A DNA stretch of 64,000 nt from Apteryx mantelli (Eukaryota; Chordata; Aves; Apterygiformes; Apterygidae). The translations under genes were made by a program, and so were the position numbers. The notes under the pieces were generated by a model. The model saw only the letters and a program-made list of their open reading frames with translations, was not told the DNA's origin and searched no databases. The stretch is from positions 43,026,501-43,090,500 of the forward strand of contig NC_089980.1 of the NCBI RefSeq assembly GCF_036417845.1, read 5' to 3'. Position 1 is the stretch's first letter. Each line of letters opens with the position of its first letter. Of the stretch, positions 58,973 through 64,000 are shown piece by piece.

Positions 58973-61900
58973 CTGAAAGGATAAGAAGTATGCTAGAAAT
59001 TATATAGGATTTTTTAACAGATAAACTGTTGCTTTGTAGAACACAAATTGAATATTGAGAAAAAAACATACTGTGTCCCCCAATACATTTGAAACTCAGA
59101 ATAAGTAGCCTTTTTTTTTTGCTTCCAGCACCAAACTGAACCCACTGATCGCGAACAATGTCTGGCTTTTGTGATGGTAAAGAGAAGAACGTGAACTGCC
59201 CTCTACCCAACCTGTTACACACTTGCTGCTTTTCTAGTTCACAGCTAAGAGGAGGTAGTTCCTCACACTGTTTCTCAATCTTTGAGAAAGTGAAGCAGCG
59301 GAAAAACCTATCATATGAATTTTAGGAATTTTGAGGAAAGGGGAAAAATGACATATGCCTGATAAAGACTTCTAACCAACTATTTGCTGGAAGAAGCAAT
59401 GAAGGTGCTGTAACCAGAAAGAATATTTCTCTGCAAGCTGCCCCTTTATTAATTAGAAAATTCATTCTGCCTTGAGATAGTTCAGGATTAATGGTAAAAG
59501 CTGCCAGATTTACAACACTGGAGATTAAAATCCTCTATTCCGTACTATAGCACGGGCACTGCTAATGTAAATTTATGCTCTGAGTCAGTATAAAGAAATG
59601 AATAAATTAATATGGCATTTAAGATAGTAGACAATGTCAGTCCCTCAACACAAGCAGAATTATAGGAGTACTCTTGTTACAATGCTTTCTAGTGGCATAG
59701 ATCTATGAGAAGCAGTAAGAAAGAAAACATACATTGTATGTGTTAGTGTTAGGGCTGGCATGGCCTACTTTCACCTTATGGAATCGGCTACATGAGGAAC
59801 ATATTGTCTTAGTCTGACTCAGAACATAAATTTATACTGACTCAAAGTGTAATTTTACATGTCAGTTTTACTTATTGACCTTCATATGACACCTATCTTT
59901 GCCTATTACTTTGTCATACATAATTATGTAAGAAATGAAACCAAAGATTGTGCCACAGGGTAGAAGCATGTGAACTCCTAAAGCAGTTAAACTTTAGAGC
60001 TAAAATCATAACACTACAGAAACTAGATACTGCAGCATTTCAACATAAACTGTTTTTGAATGCAATTATAAAGACTATAAATCAGAAAATGTAAGAAATC
60101 ATTTTCTGGTGGTTTGCTTCTTAGAGGATATCATTCCAGCTTCTGAACACAAGAATGGTGGGGCTCATAGTTTTTAATAACACTCAACTTTAAACTCAAA
60201 ACTCTCAACCTTTTTTCTCATTTATGGCCCTATTTGAAGAATGACAGATTTATGCAAGACAACATACTAGCAGAAATTTTGGATGAAATTAATTTTCTCT
60301 TGAAGTCATGGCTTCATTCCTAACTTGGATGACCTTCTGCTGGTTGTAACCCTTACTTTGGGTCAGGCTGATCTAGCAACTATTGGTAATATAGATGTGA
60401 ACCTTCCCCTCCATACCATAAGTACTGTTCTTCCAAAAGTGCAGTCAGTTTATTCTATATGGAAGGAGTAGGTCCTCTGATTACATCAATTAATATACAA
60501 AATATTACAGAATTATAAAAATGCACTTTCTCCAAATCAAAACGAAAATAGAAACAATTTGAAAAGAAGGCAATATGCAGACTTTGGGGAGAAGCAGGTG
60601 ACTGAGAACACTTTCTGAAAGATAATCTCAAAGGAGCAGAATCAAAGTAAGCAACTTTCTTTTCTTTAATGATATAAGCCAGGAATCTTCTGGAAAGAAG
60701 GAATGATCAGCTGAATAATGTAAAAAGCAGCAAACATGAATAATAACAGCAGTCTGAACAAGAAGACTTTTCTTATAAATAAAAATAGAAAGAGCAAAAA
60801 GATGCATCTTAATATGCACATAATTAAAAAATAATCATCTTGGAAGAAGTGAGAATAAAACAGAAACAAGAAGTTTCATTCATGCAACAGTGGGCCACAG
60901 TGAATATAAGACACTCTGAAACAAATTTTTTCTGGGCTTTGGAAAAAGCTAACTTTGCTTTACATTGGAAATGAAATGTTGAAGTACAGGTGCAAACAAT
61001 AATAAAAAAAGATTGCACAAGTTTGCAGAGGAAGTACCATGTCACCACAAAAGAGATCACATATACATAATGGGATTACTCTGATTACATTTAGACATCT
61101 AAATGTAGATGTCTATATAACAGCTGGTTGTCTGGATTGTCTTTATAGGCAATGCAAAAAGGCATGATTCAGTTCATCTATTTTAGATGTCTGCTTTGCA
61201 ATGAGAGAAATTTCACTTTATAAAGATCTATTTCTCTCTATCAAAACAAAGAAAGTTTTGGGTAGCTGCAAAGGAAGCTAAAGTCACATTAAATGAATCC
61301 CATGTCAGTTTTGCCTACAAGTGAATATAAGATGAAACAGTTGTACCAGTTTAGGTATGTTCTTCCCTGAAACAGTATTGTATAGCAAATTGTGTCATAA
61401 GAAGAAAAAAGGAAGGAATTTTCTATGGATTTTAATCTGCTCCAAAATGTATATTAAGGATATTTTCTTATAGAGTTTGGTCTCACCAAACTATCATAGT
61501 TTGATAGCTGGAGTCTCTCCTATCAGGAGTTTTCTATATTAGAATTTAAAATTAAGAATAAATACTGTTCGAAAGAAACATACCTCAGCTTTGTGTAGGA
61601 AAAAGCAATATCCCATTGCAGCATGGTATTCAAAACAGTTAAACCTTAACATCAACCAAGGGACCACTGGAGATTCTGCTGGGTTCAGTCAGCTAATAAC
61701 AGCTTGCAATATCTGCTAATTTTACATAAATTCAGCTAGATTTAAGGCCTCTGTATGGAACCAATTGGAGTTGGGGTTTTGACAGAAAATTGTCAGAATA
61801 TTCCTTGCCTACTCTGGTACCTGTTAACTGTTGCAGAGCCTGTGGTTCATATGGTAAGTTAAAATCAATTGCAGTAACTTCAGATGTTAATCCCAAGTGG

Positions 61901-62811
61901 ATGAAAGTACTGACATTCAATGAAGTCTTATGGTTGGAATCAACGGTTTGAGTTTTTGGCTGAACTGGAAACAGTCCTACTAATCTTGACCAGTGTGTGT
62001 GTGTGGCAATGGGGGATAAGGTCTTTCTTGGCCTCAGTAGTAGTAACATGGAGAGGTCCTGGCTGTCTCAGGGTTCCATTTCTAGATGTTAGCCTTCTGC
62101 ATACTCTGAGATGACTTGATGGAGAATTTGAATGCAACTTTTTGTATTGTATAGGATGATAATCCATTCAGCCTGGAGGTCAAAGATGAAATTCAGGCAG
62201 ACAGTACCTGTGCATGGTTGCCTATAACAGCCCGTGATGGCACATGGAGCTGCTTAACAGTTTTTCCCATACATAAAGAAACAGTTACAAAGTAGAATCT
62301 TCAAGAGAAAGACTAAAGTATCAGGAGTATGCTGATGTACAAAAGTGGAAGAAAAATCAGTGCCAGAGAGAAACGAAAGAGCTGTTTGTACTCACTAACA
62401 CTCCTCCAACACTGTCAGTCGCAAGTCTCCTATAAATGAGTCTTCCTAAAAGCCTAATTGCTTTTAGACCACCAGAGTGGTCTCTCTTTAGGATGTTGTT
62501 TAGTTCTGAAGTAAATCATAGCTCATTCTTCAACCAGATCTGGAAGGAAGATCTTGCAAGTATCAGAGAACAATTTAAAAGAAAACAGAAAAAAAGATGG
62601 CAAATCTACTCTTGGATTCTCATCTTCTAAAGTATATATTTACAATGGTATGTGCTAGGCAGAGTTGACAATAACTTGTGTTCCATTCTCACAGGATCTT
62701 TATGATACTGGGATTTTGATATGGTATCAGCCTCTCAAATTTGAGACTGAAAAATTACTGTTTTGTCCAAAAATGCTAGGAGATATTAGGTTTCCAAAAC
62801 AGTCAGGCATT
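58973..62811. other. DNAH8: DNAH8 intron; preceding exon not found
   Basis: The exon expected just upstream, ending with an AAA6 VFGLHPNA-like motif in phase 2, was searched for on the minus strand and not recognised up to the CR1 at 62.8 kb, so the intron is probably at least 5 kb. A GT-repeat patch lies near 61994-62004. The minus-strand frame 62049-61732 (105 aa) has no recognised domain. Confidence 0.55.
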
Positions 62812-64000
62812 TGAAGGTGGATTGCAGATGTCATTGCAAGGCCACTCTCAATCATCTTTGAAAGGATGTGGAGAACAGAAGAGGTGCCTGAGACCTGGAA
62901 GAAAGCCAATGTCACTCCAGTCTTCAGAAAGGGCAAGGAGGAGGACTCAGGGAACTACAGGCCAGTCAATCTCACCTCCATCCCTGGAAAGGTGATAAAG
63001 CAGCTAATCCTGGATACCATTTCCAAGCATATGAAAGATAAGAAGGTGATCAGGAGTAGTCAGCATGGAATCACAAAGGAGAAAATCATGCTTAACCAAC
63101 CTGAGAGCCTTCCATGATGGAATGACTGGCTAGATAGATGAGGGGAGAGCACTAGATGTTGTCTACCTTGATTTCAGCAAGGCTTTTGACACTGTCTCCC
63201 ATCCTCATTAGCAAGCTGATGAAGTATGGGCTAGTTGAGCAGCCAGTGAGGTGGACTAAGAACTGGCTGAATGGCAGAAGTCAGAGAGTTGTGATCAGTG
63301 GTGCAAAGTCTAGTGGAGGCCTGTAGCTAGCAGTGTACCCTGGGGTCAACACTGGGTCCAATCCTATTCAATTTATTCATCAATGACCTGGGTAAAGGGA
63401 CAGAGTGCACCCTCAGCAACTTTGCTGATGATACAAAACTGCAAGCAGTGGCTGACACACCAGAGGGCTGTGCTGCCATTCAGACGGACCTTGACAGGCT
63501 GGAGAGATGGGCAGAGAGGAACCTCATGGAGTTCAATAAAGGAAAGTGCAGAGTCCTGAACCTAGGGAGGAATAACCCCAGGCACCAGGACAGGCTGGGG
63601 GCTGACCTGCTGAAAAGCAGCTCTGTAGAGAAGGACCTGAGAGTCCTGGTGGACAACAGGCTGACCATGAGTCAGCAACATGCTCTTACGGCAAAGAAGG
63701 CCACAAGAATGGTATCCTGGGTTGCATTAGGAAGAGCGTTGCCAGCAGGTCAAGGGAGGCAATCCTTCCCCTTTACTCAGCACAGGTGAGGTCCAGTTCT
63801 AGGCTCCCAGTATGAGAGAGAGGTGGAGCTACTGGAGCAAGTCCATCAAAGGGCTACTAAGATGATTAAGGGACTGGAGCATCTCTCATATGAGGAAAAG
63901 CTGAGAGAGGTGGGACTTTCAGCCTAGAGAAGAGACAACTGAGTGAGGGAGGATCTTAGCAATGCGTATAAGTATCTGAAGGGAGGGTGTAGAGAGGATG
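62812..64000 (+). mobile_element. CR1 LINE with partial reverse transcriptase, continuing past the window end
   Basis: The plus-strand translation, with frameshifts, follows the CR1 ORF2 reverse transcriptase in order. It starts with an ADVIARPLSIIFER-like start (about 62825), then EVPETWKKANVTPVFRKGKE and NYRPVNLTSIPGKV. The palm block DVVYLDFSKAFDTVSH follows at about 63157-63204. The catalytic FADD motif (NFADDTKLQA) is at about 63420, then LDRLERWAERNLMEFNKGKC, and after 63790 the 3' part. A stop and frameshifts near 63118 and 63320 kill the element. The 5' truncation falls inside the reverse transcriptase. It lies within a DNAH8 intron in antisense orientation to the gene. Confidence 0.93.

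Noticed and set aside
58941-59222. 93-codon minus-strand frame overlapping the DNAH8 exon at 58972-58816
   Set aside because: It is mostly intron read in a different frame; the dynein frame starts at a clear acceptor at 58974-58973.
61732-62049. 105-codon minus-strand frame in DNAH8 intron
   Set aside because: No dynein or other family motif and no splice context in phase; probably chance or old repeat.
1-64000. tRNA, rRNA or other structured RNA genes, and complete active transposons
   Set aside because: None recognised on reading both strands; a covariance-model scan would be needed to exclude small ncRNAs or microRNAs.

Overview
The window is vertebrate nuclear DNA, almost certainly from a bird. 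It has large introns with GT-AG splice sites, a single CpG island, and several CR1 (chicken repeat 1) LINE fragments carrying the avian-type CR1 3' end and CR1 reverse transcriptase. There is also a degenerate LTR of the avian ERVL type. No bacterial or viral gene organisation is present, and most short open frames are chance.

Two genes can be supported, both on the minus strand and in tandem. From the high-coordinate end, the first is the 3' end of DNAH8 (axonemal outer-arm dynein heavy chain). Five consecutive coding exons at 58972-53463 encode the last 302 or so residues of the motor, ending in CDIK and a stop, with two AATAAA signals just downstream. The second is the 5' end of GLP1R (glucagon-like peptide-1 receptor, class B1 GPCR). 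Exon 1 (signal peptide) lies in a CpG island at about 42.1-42.6 kb. Exon 2 is at 11523-11427 and exon 3 at 10118-10008; together they encode most of the hormone-binding extracellular domain. The transmembrane exons were not found and probably lie beyond position 1. The order DNAH8 then GLP1R in the same orientation is the order known in mammals, which supports calling DNAH8 rather than its paralogue DNAH5.

Layout: 1-10007 is GLP1R intron 3 with an internal CR1 ORF2 fragment near 7.0-7.5 kb. 10119-11426 is intron 2. 11524-42307 is the 30.8 kb intron 1, holding an LTR/CR1 cluster at 25.2-26.9 kb, a CR1 3' end near 40.9 kb, and an in-frame 72-nt exon-like segment at 17411-17482. 42.1-42.6 kb is the promoter and CpG island. 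42.6-53.2 kb is intergenic, with an unexplained pair of short frames near 50.2-50.6 kb. 53.25-58.97 kb is the DNAH8 3' end. 58.97-62.8 kb is DNAH8 intron without recognised exons. 62.8-64.0 kb is a plus-strand CR1 with reverse transcriptase that runs off the window.

The two genes do not form a functional pathway: DNAH8 works in cilia and sperm flagella, GLP1R in incretin signalling. I found no evidence of an undescribed multi-gene system. The observations most worth checking are two successive non-canonical GC-AG introns in DNAH8, the symmetrical candidate cassette exon in GLP1R intron 1, and the G19 homopolymer directly upstream of the GLP1R start codon.
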